From the NCBI GenBank assembly GCA_947631155.1, contig CANRKG010000001.1, positions 38,783 through 102,782 of the forward strand: DNA of 64,000 nucleotides, written 5' to 3'. Each line of letters begins with the position of its first letter. The stretch's first letter is position 1. Both the position numbers and the translations under genes were made by a program. Shown one piece after another: positions 9,837 through 19,017 of the stretch. The stretch is from an uncultured Bacilli bacterium (GTDB lineage: Bacteria; Bacillota_I; Bacilli_A; RF39; UBA660). Below the pieces are notes generated by a model. The model ran no database searches, had not been told where the DNA came from, and saw only the letters and a program-made list of their open reading frames with translations.

Positions 9837-9886
9837 AAAAAAGAAAAATTAAAATTATAATCTAAATTTGGAAAAGAGGAAATATT

Positions 9887-10987
9887 ATGAGTTTAACAGC
9901 CGGAATAGTTGGGTTACCTAATGTCGGAAAATCAACTTTATTTAATGCTATTACGAATCAAAAAATATTAGCTGAAAATTATCCTTTTGCTACTATAGAA
10001 CCAAATGTGGGAATTGTTACTGTACCAGATGAGAGAATGGATAAATTAAAAGCTATGTATAATCCAGAAAGATTTATACCAACAGCTTATGAATTTACTG
10101 ATATAGCAGGATTAGTTAAAGGAGCTAGTAAAGGAGAAGGTCTTGGTAATAAATTTTTATCACATATTAGAGAAGTAGATGCCATAGTAGAAGTAGTAAG
10201 ATGTTTTGATAATGGCAAAATCATTCATGTTGAAGGAAATATTGATCCAATTCGTGATATAGAAACCATTAACTTAGAATTATCAATTGCTGATTTAGAT
10301 ATTATTAATAATCGATTAGAAAAAGTAAAAAAGAAGGCTAGAACTACTAAAGATAAAGACTCTTTATTAGAAGTAGAAGCTTTAGAAAAAGCCAAAAAAG
10401 CTTTAGAAACAAATGTGGCTCTAAGACAAGTGGATTTCAGTAAAGAAGAAAAAAACATCCTTAAATCTTATAGTTTTTTAACTATTAAACCAATAATTTA
10501 TTTAGCAAATATTGATGAACAAGAATTAGGACAACCAGATAATGAATACGTTAAATTAGTTAAAGAATATGCAACACGTGAAAAGGCACAAGTAGTAAGT
10601 TTATGTGCTAAAACCGAAGAAGATTTAAGCGAATTAGATGATAGTGATAAACAAGAAATGTTAGAAGCCTTAGGTTTAGAAAGTTCAGGATTAGATAAAT
10701 TAATTAAAGCAACATATGATATTTTAGGTTTAGCTACATACTTTACTGTAGGAAAAGATGAGGTAAGAGCATGGACATTTAAAAAAGGAATGAATGCCAA
10801 AGAGTGTGCTGGAATAATTCACACGGATTTTGAAAAAGGATTCATTAGAGCAGAAGTGATTTCATATGAAGACTTAATAGAATGTGGAAGTGAATTAAAA
10901 GTAAAAGAAGCCGGTAAAGCTAGACTTGAAGGTAAAGATTATTTAATGCAAGATGGAGATATTTGTCATTTTAGATTTAATGTTTAA
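9887..10987 (+). CDS. ychF: YchF/OLA1-family ATPase
   Basis: A 366-residue Obg-related P-loop protein that prefers ATP and associates with ribosomes. G1 is GLPNVGKST near residue 8, G3 is [16 protein letters not shown], a helical domain follows, and the C-terminal TGS domain contains [11 protein letters not shown]. Length is standard (about 363-366). It has its own promoter and lies upstream of rpsF, as in B. subtilis (yyaF-rpsF), but with one small lipoprotein gene between. Confidence 0.96.
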   Translation: MSLTAGIVGLPNVGKSTLFNAITNQKILAENYPFATIEPNVGIVTVPDERMDKLKAMYNPERFIPTAYEFTDIAGLVKGASKGEGLGNKFLSHIREVDAIVEVVRCFDNGKIIHVEGNIDPIRDIETINLELSIADLDIINNRLEKVKKKARTTKDKDSLLEVEALEKAKKALETNVALRQVDFSKEEKNILKSYSFLTIKPIIYLANIDEQELGQPDNEYVKLVKEYATREKAQVVSLCAKTEEDLSELDDSDKQEMLEALGLESSGLDKLIKATYDILGLATYFTVGKDEVRAWTFKKGMNAKECAGIIHTDFEKGFIRAEVISYEDLIECGSELKVKEAGKARLEGKDYLMQDGDICHFRFNV

Positions 10988-11002
10988 ATTTAGGTGGTTC
11001 AA

Positions 11003-11509
11003 ATGAAAGTAAAAGAATTATTATTAGAAAAAAGAAAAAAATTATTAACATATGCTCTAGCAACAGGAATTGGTATAACAACTTTATCAGGGTGTGTAAA
11101 TAAACCAGAGTATACTATTAATCAAAACGGAAGTATCCAAATAGAAGGAAATATAGATTATGATTTCTTAAAAGATTGTGAATTTATGATTCTAAATTTT
11201 CAAGATGAAAAACAATCTATATACATAACTTATAGTAGTATTGATATTGACTTTCTTCATCGTAGCGAACCAGTATCAGATTTATTAACAGGACAAATAT
11301 TATTTAGCGATTTTAATTCTCTTGAAAAAGACTTATCAAAATTAGGAATTACCTCTTATGAAATGTGTTCAGTAAATAAATATTTACTTGAAAACCAAAA
11401 GCAAAAAAGTTTTTATACCAAAGAAGATCTTACAAGCTATTTAAATGATTTTACTAATAAATATAATCAAAATAGTCAAAATAATTCTAAAAAGCTAGTT
11501 AAAGAATAA
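11003..11509 (+). CDS. Predicted lipoprotein of unknown function
   Basis: A 168-residue protein with an N-terminal basic region, a hydrophobic stretch and the lipobox LSGC (Cys31), so it is predicted to be lipidated and anchored outside the membrane. The remainder is acidic/Asn-rich with no family I recognise. An upstream in-frame GTG at 10994 lies inside the AGGTGG ribosome site, so the ATG at 11003 is preferred. It follows ychF by 15 bases and is probably co-transcribed with it. It interrupts the usual ychF-rpsF adjacency. Confidence 0.7.
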   Translation: MKVKELLLEKRKKLLTYALATGIGITTLSGCVNKPEYTINQNGSIQIEGNIDYDFLKDCEFMILNFQDEKQSIYITYSSIDIDFLHRSEPVSDLLTGQILFSDFNSLEKDLSKLGITSYEMCSVNKYLLENQKQKSFYTKEDLTSYLNDFTNKYNQNSQNNSKKLVKE

Positions 11510-11514
11510 AATAT

Positions 11515-11543
11515 TTTACAAAAATAAATAAATTTGTTATAAT
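11515..11543 (+). promoter_or_regulatory. Promoter of rpsF-ssb-rpsR
   Basis: TTTACA (11515-11520), a 17-base spacer and TATAAT (11538-11543) with extended TGt. This is one of the best promoter matches in the window. Confidence 0.75.
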
Positions 11544-11549
11544 ACATTC

Positions 11550-11593
11550 GAGTATTAAGAAATACTCCTTACTCATAAATTTTTAATATGAGT
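11550..11593 (+). promoter_or_regulatory. rpsF mRNA leader with two stem-loops
   Basis: Two adjacent perfect 7-bp hairpins lie in the leader: 11550-11556 with 11561-11567, and 11571-11577 with 11587-11593. They end 11 bases before the AAGGAGG site. Many bacteria regulate rpsF-rpsR through an S6:S18-binding leader. I do not see the CCG bulge described for that motif, so identity with it is not supported. Confidence 0.4.
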
Positions 11594-11618
11594 CATTAGT
11601 CCAAAAGGAGGTGTGATG

Positions 11619-11906
11619 ATGAACAAATATGAAATAATGTTTATCGTAAAACCAGATATGGAGGAAGCAGATATCAAGAAAATTGCTGAATCTATGAAAA
11701 AGGTTTTAACAGATAAGAAAGCAAAAATAGTAGAAGAACAAGCTATGGGTCAAAAAGAACTTGCTTATGAAATGAAAAAATGTAAAGTAGGATATTATTT
11801 CTTACTAGTAGTAGAAGCTTCTCCAGAAGCTATTGCTGAATTTAACCGTGTCGTTGGAATCAACGAAAATTTACTTCGTCATTTAGTTGTTAAAGTAGAA
11901 AATTAA
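11619..11906 (+). CDS. rpsF: 30S ribosomal protein S6
   Basis: A 95-residue S6 that binds S18 on the platform of the small subunit. The start is MNKYEIMFIVKPD and the end LLRHLVVKVEN, both typical. Three in-frame starts stand in tandem (GTG, ATG, ATG at 11613, 11616 and 11619); the AAGGAGG at 11605-11611 is best spaced for 11619. It is the first gene of rpsF-ssb-rpsR, with a promoter and structured leader directly upstream. Confidence 0.96.
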   Translation: MNKYEIMFIVKPDMEEADIKKIAESMKKVLTDKKAKIVEEQAMGQKELAYEMKKCKVGYYFLLVVEASPEAIAEFNRVVGINENLLRHLVVKVEN

Positions 11907-11924
11907 TAAAGAGAGGTATTTATC

Positions 11925-12404
11925 ATGAATAAAGTATTTTTAATAGGAAGATTAACAAGAGATCCAGAGTTAAGATACACAGGAAGTAATACAGCTGTGG
12001 CATCTTTCACACTTGCTGTAAATAGAAATTTTACAAATCAAGCAGGTGAAAGAGAAGCAGATTTTATAAATATTGTTGTATGGAGAAAACAAGCAGAAAA
12101 TGTTAAAAACTATTTATCACAAGGTAGTCAGGTTGCTGTAGATGGACGAATTCAAACTCGTTCTTATGATGATAATGAAGGAAATAAAAGATATGTAACT
12201 GAAGTTGTCGCTGACAATGTAGAATTTTTAGGTTCCAAAAATTCTAATATATCTAATCAAAATTCTACACCATCAGGAAATCAAGAACCAACTCCATATG
12301 ATTTTAGTAAAGAACCAGAAAATAAAGGAACAGATATCGAAAGTAATCCTTTCGCTGATTTTGGATCAAATATAGAAATAAGTGATGATGAATTACCATT
12401 TTAA
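11925..12404 (+). CDS. ssb: Single-stranded DNA-binding protein SSB
   Basis: A 159-residue SSB with an N-terminal OB fold (MNKVFLIGRLTRDPELRY, then RNFTNQAGEREADFINIVVWRK) and a Gly/Asn/Pro-poor, acidic, flexible tail. The last residues ISDDELPF form the conserved acidic tip that recruits replication and repair proteins. It sits between rpsF and rpsR, the conserved Firmicute arrangement that couples SSB to ribosomal protein synthesis. Confidence 0.96.
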   Translation: MNKVFLIGRLTRDPELRYTGSNTAVASFTLAVNRNFTNQAGEREADFINIVVWRKQAENVKNYLSQGSQVAVDGRIQTRSYDDNEGNKRYVTEVVADNVEFLGSKNSNISNQNSTPSGNQEPTPYDFSKEPENKGTDIESNPFADFGSNIEISDDELPF

Positions 12405-12418
12405 GAAGGAGGATTAAT

Positions 12419-12640
12419 ATGGCAGAATTTTATCGTAAAAAGAAAAAAGTATGTATGATGTGTACATATACCGATAAACCAGTTGATTATAAAAAAGTAG
12501 AGACTTTAAAAAGATATACTAATGAAAAAGGCAAAATATTACCAAGACGTGTTACTGGAAATTGCGCTAGACATCAAAGATATATTGCTCAACAAATAAA
12601 AAGAGCTCGTGCTATTGGTTTATTACCATATACTAAATAA
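12419..12640 (+). CDS. rpsR: 30S ribosomal protein S18, zinc-binding (C+) form
   Basis: A 73-residue S18. GKILPRRVTGN and the C-terminal AIKRAR-like block (QQIKRARAIGLLPY) identify it. Unlike B. subtilis S18, it has CxxC (CMMC) near residue 12 and a second CxxH (CARH) near residue 49, the pattern of zinc-containing S18 paralogues. It is followed by a strong terminator that closes the operon. Confidence 0.95.
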   Translation: MAEFYRKKKKVCMMCTYTDKPVDYKKVETLKRYTNEKGKILPRRVTGNCARHQRYIAQQIKRARAIGLLPYTK

Positions 12641-12651
12641 TTTAATACTAG

Positions 12652-12683
12652 AATAAGACTGATAAAGAGAGTCTTATTTTTTT
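12652..12683 (+). terminator. Terminator of rpsF-ssb-rpsR
   Basis: AATAAGACT (12652-12660) pairs with AGTCTTATT (12670-12678), followed by T residues. Confidence 0.88.
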
Positions 12684-12716
12684 ATTATAGTTTTCAAATA
12701 CAAGAGTTAGTTTTTA

Positions 12717-12745
12717 TCGACAAAGCTAATAAAATATTATATAAT
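12717..12745 (+). promoter_or_regulatory. Promoter of the gdpP-rplI-dnaB operon
   Basis: TCGACA (12717-12722), a 17-base spacer and TATAAT (12740-12745). Confidence 0.7.
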
Positions 12746-12783
12746 TATAGTAGTTGATTAAATTTAGGAGGTGTCATCTAAGT

Positions 12784-13773
12784 ATGGTAATAATTGATAA
12801 TAAGAAGACAATAAATAAATACTTTAGAAAGGCTAATAATATATTTATTATGGCTCATAAAGATTTAGATTTGGATGCTTTAGGTAGTTCTGTTGGAATG
12901 TATATCATTTTAAAACAAAAACGTAAAAATTGTTTTCTTGTAATTGATGATAATGAACATGAATTAGGAGTAGAAAAGATATTAAAAGAATTAGATGGTT
13001 GTGTTTCTATTATCAAAAGTGATGATATTCCAAACAATTTAAATAAAAAGAACAAGAAAAATTTATTATTAATACTTGATACAAATAAAAAAGAATTATT
13101 ACAAAATAGTAATGTTTTAAAATTATTCACAAGAAAAATGATTTTTGATCATCACGGAATTGGCAAGTCTACCATAAAAGATGCTTTTTTAGTTCAAGAT
13201 GATAATGTATCCAGTACATGTGAAATGGTTTCTAATTTAGTAGAAGCATATGATATAGAACTTGATCCTTACTATGCAACAATTTTATTATCAGGAATTG
13301 TATTAGATACTAACAACTTTACTTTAAAAACAACAGCCGATACTTATTATGCAGCTTATTTTTTAGCTTCTTTAGGTGCTTCTGCTAAAAAAGTTCAATA
13401 TTTATTAAAACAAGATTTATTGGAATATACAGAAAGAGAAAAACTTTTAACAAAAATAGATATAATAGATAAAAAAATTGCTATTTCTAAAGCAGCTAAT
13501 ACAACCATATATCGTAGAGAAGATATTGCAAAAGTTGCTGATACCTTACTATTTTTTAATGATATTGAAGCCTCATTTGTTATTGCTAAAATAGACAAGA
13601 ATGTAGTTGGTATAAGTGCCAGAAGTTTAGGTAATTACAACATCACCAAAATTTTAGATAATTTAGGCGGTGGTGGGGACGATTACAATGGTGCTGTCAC
13701 TTTTGAAAATAAAACAATTAAGCAAGTAGAAGAATTACTAAAAACAGAAATAAAAAAACAAGAGGGGGAATAA
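12784..13773 (+). CDS. gdpP: DHH-DHHA1 phosphodiesterase, shortened GdpP
   Basis: A 329-residue protein matching only the catalytic half of GdpP, the c-di-AMP phosphodiesterase. The metal motif H-x3-D-x-D is H25, D29 and D31 ([11 protein letters not shown]). Also present are LILDTN, the IFDHH motif, a downstream SSTCEMV, and [10 protein letters not shown]. The DHHA1 end reads [10 protein letters not shown] and then [10 protein letters not shown], where GdpP has GGGGH. The two membrane helices and the PAS and degenerate GGDEF domains of GdpP (about 650 residues) are missing, yet the gene sits exactly where gdpP does, before rplI-dnaB. The start is the ATG at 12784, with AGGAGG 12 bases upstream. 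It is probably cytosolic. Confidence 0.82.
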   Translation: MVIIDNKKTINKYFRKANNIFIMAHKDLDLDALGSSVGMYIILKQKRKNCFLVIDDNEHELGVEKILKELDGCVSIIKSDDIPNNLNKKNKKNLLLILDTNKKELLQNSNVLKLFTRKMIFDHHGIGKSTIKDAFLVQDDNVSSTCEMVSNLVEAYDIELDPYYATILLSGIVLDTNNFTLKTTADTYYAAYFLASLGASAKKVQYLLKQDLLEYTEREKLLTKIDIIDKKIAISKAANTTIYRREDIAKVADTLLFFNDIEASFVIAKIDKNVVGISARSLGNYNITKILDNLGGGGDDYNGAVTFENKTIKQVEELLKTEIKKQEGE

Positions 13774-13774
13774 A

Positions 13775-14215
13775 ATGCAAGTTATATTTATAAAAGATCT
13801 TAAAAAGCAAGGAAAAAAGGGCGAAATTAAAAATGTAAAAGACGGATATGCTCAAAATTACTTAATCAAAAATGGATATGCTATACCAGTAACTGAAAAA
13901 AATTTAAATGCACTAAAACAAGAAAAACTAAAAGAAGAAAAGCTTAATCAACAAAATGAAGCCAAAGCCGAAAAATTAAAACAGAAATTAGAAAAAGAAA
14001 CATTAGAATTTAAGGTAAAAACAGGAACAGACGATCGTGTCTTTGGTAGTATTAGTCCAAAACAAATAAAAGAAGCTTTATTAAATAAAGGATATGATAT
14101 TGATAAAAAACAAATTGAATTAAAAGAAAATATTTCATCTTTAGGTTATCATTCAGTTAAAATAAATTTATATTCTTCCATTGTAGCTGAAATAAAAATT
14201 CATGTAGTAAAATAG
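13775..14215 (+). CDS. rplI: 50S ribosomal protein L9
   Basis: A 146-residue L9 with the two-domain layout: the N-terminal rRNA-binding domain ([20 protein letters not shown], then [16 protein letters not shown]), a long connecting helix, and a C-terminal domain with [12 protein letters not shown]. It starts one base after the gdpP stop, with GAGGGGG as ribosome site, so translation is likely coupled. dnaB follows after 10 bases. Confidence 0.96.
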   Translation: MQVIFIKDLKKQGKKGEIKNVKDGYAQNYLIKNGYAIPVTEKNLNALKQEKLKEEKLNQQNEAKAEKLKQKLEKETLEFKVKTGTDDRVFGSISPKQIKEALLNKGYDIDKKQIELKENISSLGYHSVKINLYSSIVAEIKIHVVK

Positions 14216-14225
14216 AGGTGATAAT

Positions 14226-15587
14226 ATGGCGTTAAAGTCATTACCGAATAATTTAGAAGCAGAGCAATCTGTTTTAGGTGCTTGTTTCTTATCTAAATAT
14301 GCATTACAAAAGGCCTGTGAACATTTAACAGAGGACTCTTTTTATAATGAGAAAAATGCCAAAATTTTTTCTAGTCTAAGTTCACTTATGGATCAAAAAA
14401 TTCCAATTGATTTAACAACGGTTACCAGTGATTTAAAAAAGAAAAATATTTTGAGTGAAGTCGGAGGAGTAGAATATCTAACTGAAATATTAAATTTTGT
14501 TCCAACAGCAACAAATATAGATTATTATATAAAAAATGTAGAAGAAGCTGCAGTATTAAGAAATTTAATTGAAACAGCTACACAAATAGCTAGTGAAGGC
14601 TACGAGTCAACAGAGAGTATAAATGAAATTTTAGATGATGCAGAAAAGAAAATCTTAAATATAGTTAAGAATAGAAAATCAAGTGAATTTCGTTCTATTA
14701 GAGAAGTTTTAACCAAAGCTGAAAATGATTTGGAAAGATTATCACAATCAAAAGGAGAAATCACAGGTTTAGCAACAGGATGGTATGATTTTGATAAATT
14801 AACGGCAGGTCTTCATGAAAATGAATTTATTATAATAGCGGCTCGTCCGGCAATGGGAAAAACGGCTTTTGCATTAAACTTAGCAACACATATAGCAATG
14901 AATAATGATAAATCAGTAGCTTTATTTAATCTAGAAATGGGCGCAGAGCAATTAGCTATGAGAATATTGTCATCTCTTGGGCAAATCGATGGTTATAAAT
15001 TAAGAACAGGTAATCTGTTAAATAATGATTGGAAACGTATAAATGAAGCTACTAGTCAATTAGCTGATACTAATTTATTTATCGATGATACACCAGGAAT
15101 TACTATTGGTGAAATTAGGGCAAAATGTAGACGTTTAGCTAGTAGTGAAAAGGGCTTAGGAATAATAATAATTGATTATTTACAATTAATTTCAGGTGGC
15201 AAAAATTATGGTGCAAATAGACAACAAGAAGTATCAGATATTTCAAGAAGTTTAAAAACTTTAGCTATGGAACTACACGTTCCTGTAATAGCTTTAGCTC
15301 AACTTTCTCGTGGAGTAGAAGCTAGAGAAGATAAAAGACCAATTATGAGTGATTTACGTGAATCAGGTTCAATTGAACAGGATGCTGATATTGTCTCTTT
15401 CTTATATAGAGATGATTATTATAATAAAGAAGCTAGACGCGAAGATGATATAAGTATAAGTGAATTAATTATTGGTAAGCATCGTAATGGACCTACAGCC
15501 ACAATTGAATTACTTTTTAAGAAAAATACTTCTACGTTCGTAAGTCTAAAAAAAGAACATAAGGGAGCTGAAGACAATGAACATTAA
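14226..15587 (+). CDS. dnaB: Replicative DNA helicase DnaB (DnaC in B. subtilis)
   Basis: A 453-residue hexameric helicase that unwinds DNA ahead of the replisome. The N-terminal domain starts SLPNNLEAEQSVLGACF. The RecA-like domain has Walker A ARPAMGKTAF near residue 217, Walker B IIIIDYLQLIS and the arginine-finger region SDLRESGSIEQDADI. No intein is present. It is in the conserved rplI-dnaB arrangement and overlaps the next gene by 11 bases. Confidence 0.97.
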   Translation: MALKSLPNNLEAEQSVLGACFLSKYALQKACEHLTEDSFYNEKNAKIFSSLSSLMDQKIPIDLTTVTSDLKKKNILSEVGGVEYLTEILNFVPTATNIDYYIKNVEEAAVLRNLIETATQIASEGYESTESINEILDDAEKKILNIVKNRKSSEFRSIREVLTKAENDLERLSQSKGEITGLATGWYDFDKLTAGLHENEFIIIAARPAMGKTAFALNLATHIAMNNDKSVALFNLEMGAEQLAMRILSSLGQIDGYKLRTGNLLNNDWKRINEATSQLADTNLFIDDTPGITIGEIRAKCRRLASSEKGLGIIIIDYLQLISGGKNYGANRQQEVSDISRSLKTLAMELHVPVIALAQLSRGVEAREDKRPIMSDLRESGSIEQDADIVSFLYRDDYYNKEARREDDISISELIIGKHRNGPTATIELLFKKNTSTFVSLKKEHKGAEDNEH

Positions 15588-17073
15588 AATAGTGATTTAT
15601 ACGATAATATCACTAATAATAAGTTTTCTTTTAGTAACTTTTGATTTTACTAATTTATCTAAAGAGCCTAAACAAGTCTATAGAGTTTATTTAAAAGGAA
15701 AATCTTTAGGATTAATATCATCAAAAAAGGATTTGGAAGAATATATTGATAAAAAACAACAATCAATTAAGGAAAAATATAAGGTCGATAATGTTTATGT
15801 TCCAGACGAATTGGATATAGTCAAAGAAGTAACCTTTGCTAACAACATTTTAACAACAAAAAAAATATATCAAAAAATACAAAATATGGAATCATTTACT
15901 ATTGATGGTTATGAAGTTACTATAAAAGGAATAACTAAACAAAATAACGAAGGTAAAAAAATAAAGCAACCGACAAAAAATATTTATATGTTAGATGATA
16001 AGGTATTTAAAGAGGCTGTAAAAAAGACAGTGCAAGCTTTTATCACTAAAGAAAAATATGAAGTTTATAAAAATGATGAACAAGAAGAAATTAAAGACAC
16101 AGGAACTATTATAGAAAATTTATATATAAAAAATAAAATAAGTATTAAGAAGAAGAGAATACCCGTAGATCAAAAAATATATTTATCATCAGAAGAATTA
16201 ACTAAATTTTTATTGTTTGGTACAACTAAAGATCAAGAAAAATATATCGTAAAAAGTGGAGATACTATAGAAGAAATAGCTTTTAATAATAAAATGTCAA
16301 CCGAAGAAATTTTGGTAGCTAATACTAATTTCAAAGACAAAAATAGTTTATTGTATGCAGGACAAGCAATAACAATAGGAATATTACAACCTCAATTTGA
16401 TTTAGTAGAAGAAGATCATTCTGTTTCTGATGTTGAAGTTAATTATGAAACGGAAACAAAATACGATAATTCAAAATATGTTGGTTACACCATGGTCGAA
16501 CAATCTGGTATTAAAGGTAAAAATAGAGTTACACAAAAAATTCAAAAAGTAAATGGTGAAACCATGACGATAGTTACAGTTAAAACAGAAGAACTTTCTA
16601 AAGCTGTAAAAGAAATTGTTGTTAAAGGTGGAAAACAAAGCTCCTATGAATCTTACTATGGAAGTGGTTATGGAGCAGCAGTTGCAACTAAAGGTGAATG
16701 GGGATGGCCAGCAACCTGTAGTACTATTTCCTCTCCATTTGGATATCGATGGGGAGTATTGCATGATGGAACAGATATAGCAGGCTGTGGTTATGGTTCA
16801 AATATTTTTGCAGCTCAAGCTGGTACTGTCGAAACAGTATCTTATAATGAGATTAATGGTAAATATATTATTATCAATCATCATAACGGTTATTATAGTT
16901 ATTATGGACATTTATCATCACAAAGTGTTAAAGTTGGTCAAACTGTTAGTAAAGGTCAAGTAATAGGAACTATGGGAAAAACAGGATTTGCAACAGGAGT
17001 GCATGTACATTTTGCTATTTGGAGTGGTTTCCCTTATAGAGGAAAAGTGTTAAATGCAATGAATTTTTATTAA
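15577..17073 (+). CDS. Membrane-anchored M23 peptidase with LysM and G5 domains
   Basis: A 498-residue exported peptidoglycan hydrolase. Residues 5-25 form an N-terminal membrane anchor or signal. A LysM domain (KYIVKSGDTIEEIA, then ANTNFKDKNSLLYAGQ) is at about 226-270, a G5 domain at about 283-347, and the M23 endopeptidase at about 370-498. The zinc ligands appear intact: HDGTD for the H-x3-D motif and HVHF for the H-x-H. It should cleave cross-bridges. It sits between dnaB and walJ, where B. subtilis has other genes including the wal operon. Confidence 0.87.
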   Translation: MNIKIVIYTIISLIISFLLVTFDFTNLSKEPKQVYRVYLKGKSLGLISSKKDLEEYIDKKQQSIKEKYKVDNVYVPDELDIVKEVTFANNILTTKKIYQKIQNMESFTIDGYEVTIKGITKQNNEGKKIKQPTKNIYMLDDKVFKEAVKKTVQAFITKEKYEVYKNDEQEEIKDTGTIIENLYIKNKISIKKKRIPVDQKIYLSSEELTKFLLFGTTKDQEKYIVKSGDTIEEIAFNNKMSTEEILVANTNFKDKNSLLYAGQAITIGILQPQFDLVEEDHSVSDVEVNYETETKYDNSKYVGYTMVEQSGIKGKNRVTQKIQKVNGETMTIVTVKTEELSKAVKEIVVKGGKQSSYESYYGSGYGAAVATKGEWGWPATCSTISSPFGYRWGVLHDGTDIAGCGYGSNIFAAQAGTVETVSYNEINGKYIIINHHNGYYSYYGHLSSQSVKVGQTVSKGQVIGTMGKTGFATGVHVHFAIWSGFPYRGKVLNAMNFY

Positions 17074-17074
17074 G

Positions 17075-17830
17075 ATGAAAGTAAAAGTTTTAGCTAGTGG
17101 TTCCAAGGGTAATGTATCATTAATAATGTGTGATGCCACTAAATTATTAATTGATTTGGGATTATCTTGTGCACAGGTTGAGAAACATCTTGAATTAAAT
17201 AATTTATCCTACGATGATATTACAGGTTTACTAATTAGCCATAGTCATACAGATCATATTAAAGGTTTGGCAACATTTATAAAAAAGACAGATATTAAAA
17301 TATATATACCCAAGGCGATGTATAAAGAATTAGAAAATATAGTTCCTATTAATAGATGCGTTTTTATAGAAGATGAATTTTCAATAAATGACGTAAATAT
17401 TGAACTTATTCACACATCCCATGATACGGATGTTTCAGTAGGTTATATTATAGAATATAAAGGAAAAACGCTAGTTCATGTCACAGATACAGGATATATT
17501 AATCGTAAGTATATTAAAAAGATGATAAATAAAAATGCTTATGTAATAGAAAGTAATCATGATGAAACGATGTTAATGGACGGACCATATCCAAGATTTT
17601 TGAAGGAAAGAGTAATTAGTGATAGAGGGCATCTTTCCAATAAAACTACAGCAGGTTATTTAAAAAAAGTAACTACAGAAAATACAAAATATGTTATTTT
17701 AGCCCATTTAAGTGAAAAAAACAATACAAAAGAATTAGCTTATAACGAGGTCAGCCAAGCTCTTTTAGATAAGCCTATTAAGTTATTAATAGCAGAGCAA
17801 GATCACGAATCTGATTTAATTGAGGTTTAA
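17075..17830 (+). CDS. walJ: WalJ (YycJ) metallo-beta-lactamase-fold hydrolase
   Basis: A 251-residue MBL-fold protein. The metal-binding HxHxDH is seen as SHSHTDH near residue 55, with HDTDVSVGY and the later ESNHDE and LAHLSE blocks. YycJ homologues are implicated in cell-division or DNA-replication coordination and have 5'-exonuclease activity. It starts two bases after the peptidase stop. The walRK two-component genes that normally lie upstream are not here. Confidence 0.9.
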   Translation: MKVKVLASGSKGNVSLIMCDATKLLIDLGLSCAQVEKHLELNNLSYDDITGLLISHSHTDHIKGLATFIKKTDIKIYIPKAMYKELENIVPINRCVFIEDEFSINDVNIELIHTSHDTDVSVGYIIEYKGKTLVHVTDTGYINRKYIKKMINKNAYVIESNHDETMLMDGPYPRFLKERVISDRGHLSNKTTAGYLKKVTTENTKYVILAHLSEKNNTKELAYNEVSQALLDKPIKLLIAEQDHESDLIEV

Positions 17831-17831
17831 T

Positions 17832-18287
17832 ATGATAAAGATAATTTGTGTAGGAAAAATAAAAGAAAAATTCTTAGTTGAAGCAATAGAAGAATATAAA
17901 AAAAGATTAAGTAAATATACAAAGTTAGAAATCATAGAAATTGCTGATGAAAATTTTTCTGATATTGATAAAAGCAAAGAAAAAGAAAGAGAAAATATAG
18001 AAAAGCATATTAATGAAAAAGATTATTTAATAACATTAGAAATTGAAGGCGAAGAAGTATCTTCAGAGCAATTAGCCAAAAAGATGGATCAAACTTTATT
18101 AATAAATAGTAATATTGACTTTATAATAGGTGGAAGTTATGGCTTATCAGAGCAAATAAAAAGAAAAGCAAATTATCATTTGTCTTTTTCAAAGCTTACT
18201 TTTCCACATCAATTATTTAGAGTTTTATTATTAGAACAAATATATAGAGCTTTTAAAATTAATAATAATGAAAGCTATCATAAATAG
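17832..18287 (+). CDS. rlmH: RlmH, 23S rRNA pseudouridine-1915 N3-methyltransferase
   Basis: A 151-residue SPOUT methyltransferase that methylates pseudouridine 1915 in helix 69. The C-terminal knot is diagnostic: FIIGGSYGLSEQIKRKA, then FPHQLFRVLLLEQIYRAF and the final YHK. A TTG at 17820 is in frame, but GAGG at 17822-17825 serves the ATG at 17832. It overlaps no gene and follows walJ, the normal yycJ-rlmH order. Confidence 0.96.
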   Translation: MIKIICVGKIKEKFLVEAIEEYKKRLSKYTKLEIIEIADENFSDIDKSKEKERENIEKHINEKDYLITLEIEGEEVSSEQLAKKMDQTLLINSNIDFIIGGSYGLSEQIKRKANYHLSFSKLTFPHQLFRVLLLEQIYRAFKINNNESYHK

Positions 18288-18296
18288 GAGGTTTTT

Positions 18297-18959
18297 ATGA
18301 TTGGAAATGATTGGGACATTTTATTAAAAGACGAATACAAAAAAGAATATTTTCAAAAGTTAATTTCATTTATTAATAAAGCATATGAAGAAAAAACAAT
18401 TTATCCTAAGAAAAGTGAAATTTTTAGCGCCTTTAGATTTACAAGTTATAAAGATACAAAAGTTGTAATATTAGGACAAGATCCTTATCATGGTGAAAAC
18501 CAAGCAGAAGGCTTGTCTTTTTCTGTTAAAAATTGTGTTAGAAAACCACCATCTTTACAAAATATATTTAAAGAATTGGAAGCAGATTTAAATATTCCTT
18601 ATCCAAAAAACAATTCATTAATACCATGGGCTAAGGAAGGAGTTCTACTTTTAAACACCGTTTTAACAGTAGAAGAAAAAAAACCAGCCTCTCATAAGGA
18701 ACAAGGTTGGGAGATCTTTACAGATGAAGTAATTAAAATTTTAAATAAAAAGCAAACGCCAATAGTTTTCATACTATGGGGTAGTTTTGCTAGAAGTAAG
18801 AAAAAATATATAACAAATAATATACATTATATTATAGAATCTGCTCATCCATCACCATTTTCGGCATATAATGGATTCTTTGGAAGCAAACCTTTTTCAA
18901 AAACAAATAAATTTTTAAAAGAAAAGGGTTTAAAAGAAATTGATTGGCAAGTAGAATAA
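18297..18959 (+). CDS. ung: Uracil-DNA glycosylase family 1
   Basis: A 220-residue UDG that excises uracil from DNA. The catalytic water-activating motif GQDPYHG is near residue 61, followed by GLSFSV, and the DNA-intercalation motif HPSPFSAYNGFFG is near residue 183. Length is typical. The start is the ATG at 18297 after TAGGAGG. It ends the forward block; a bidirectional terminator follows. Confidence 0.97.
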   Translation: MIGNDWDILLKDEYKKEYFQKLISFINKAYEEKTIYPKKSEIFSAFRFTSYKDTKVVILGQDPYHGENQAEGLSFSVKNCVRKPPSLQNIFKELEADLNIPYPKNNSLIPWAKEGVLLLNTVLTVEEKKPASHKEQGWEIFTDEVIKILNKKQTPIVFILWGSFARSKKKYITNNIHYIIESAHPSPFSAYNGFFGSKPFSKTNKFLKEKGLKEIDWQVE

Positions 18960-18983
18960 TATCATTTTGTACAATTAGGAAAA

Positions 18984-19017
18984 GAAAAATACAGAATGTT
19001 CATTCTGTATTTTCTTT
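18984..19017. terminator. Bidirectional terminator between ung and lemA
   Basis: ACAGAATG (18991-18998) pairs with CATTCTGT (19001-19008) around TT, extended by flanking A and T runs. The lemA stop codon (19000-19002) lies inside it, so it can serve both converging genes. Confidence 0.85.

Noticed and set aside
10573-10588. CACGTG-centred sequences in ychF (10575), the AbgT-type gene (about 8565) and mnmG (about 1450) considered as parS
   Set aside because: At best 11 of 16 positions agree with TGTTNCACGTGAAACA and all lie in codons that explain them. No convincing parS is in the window.
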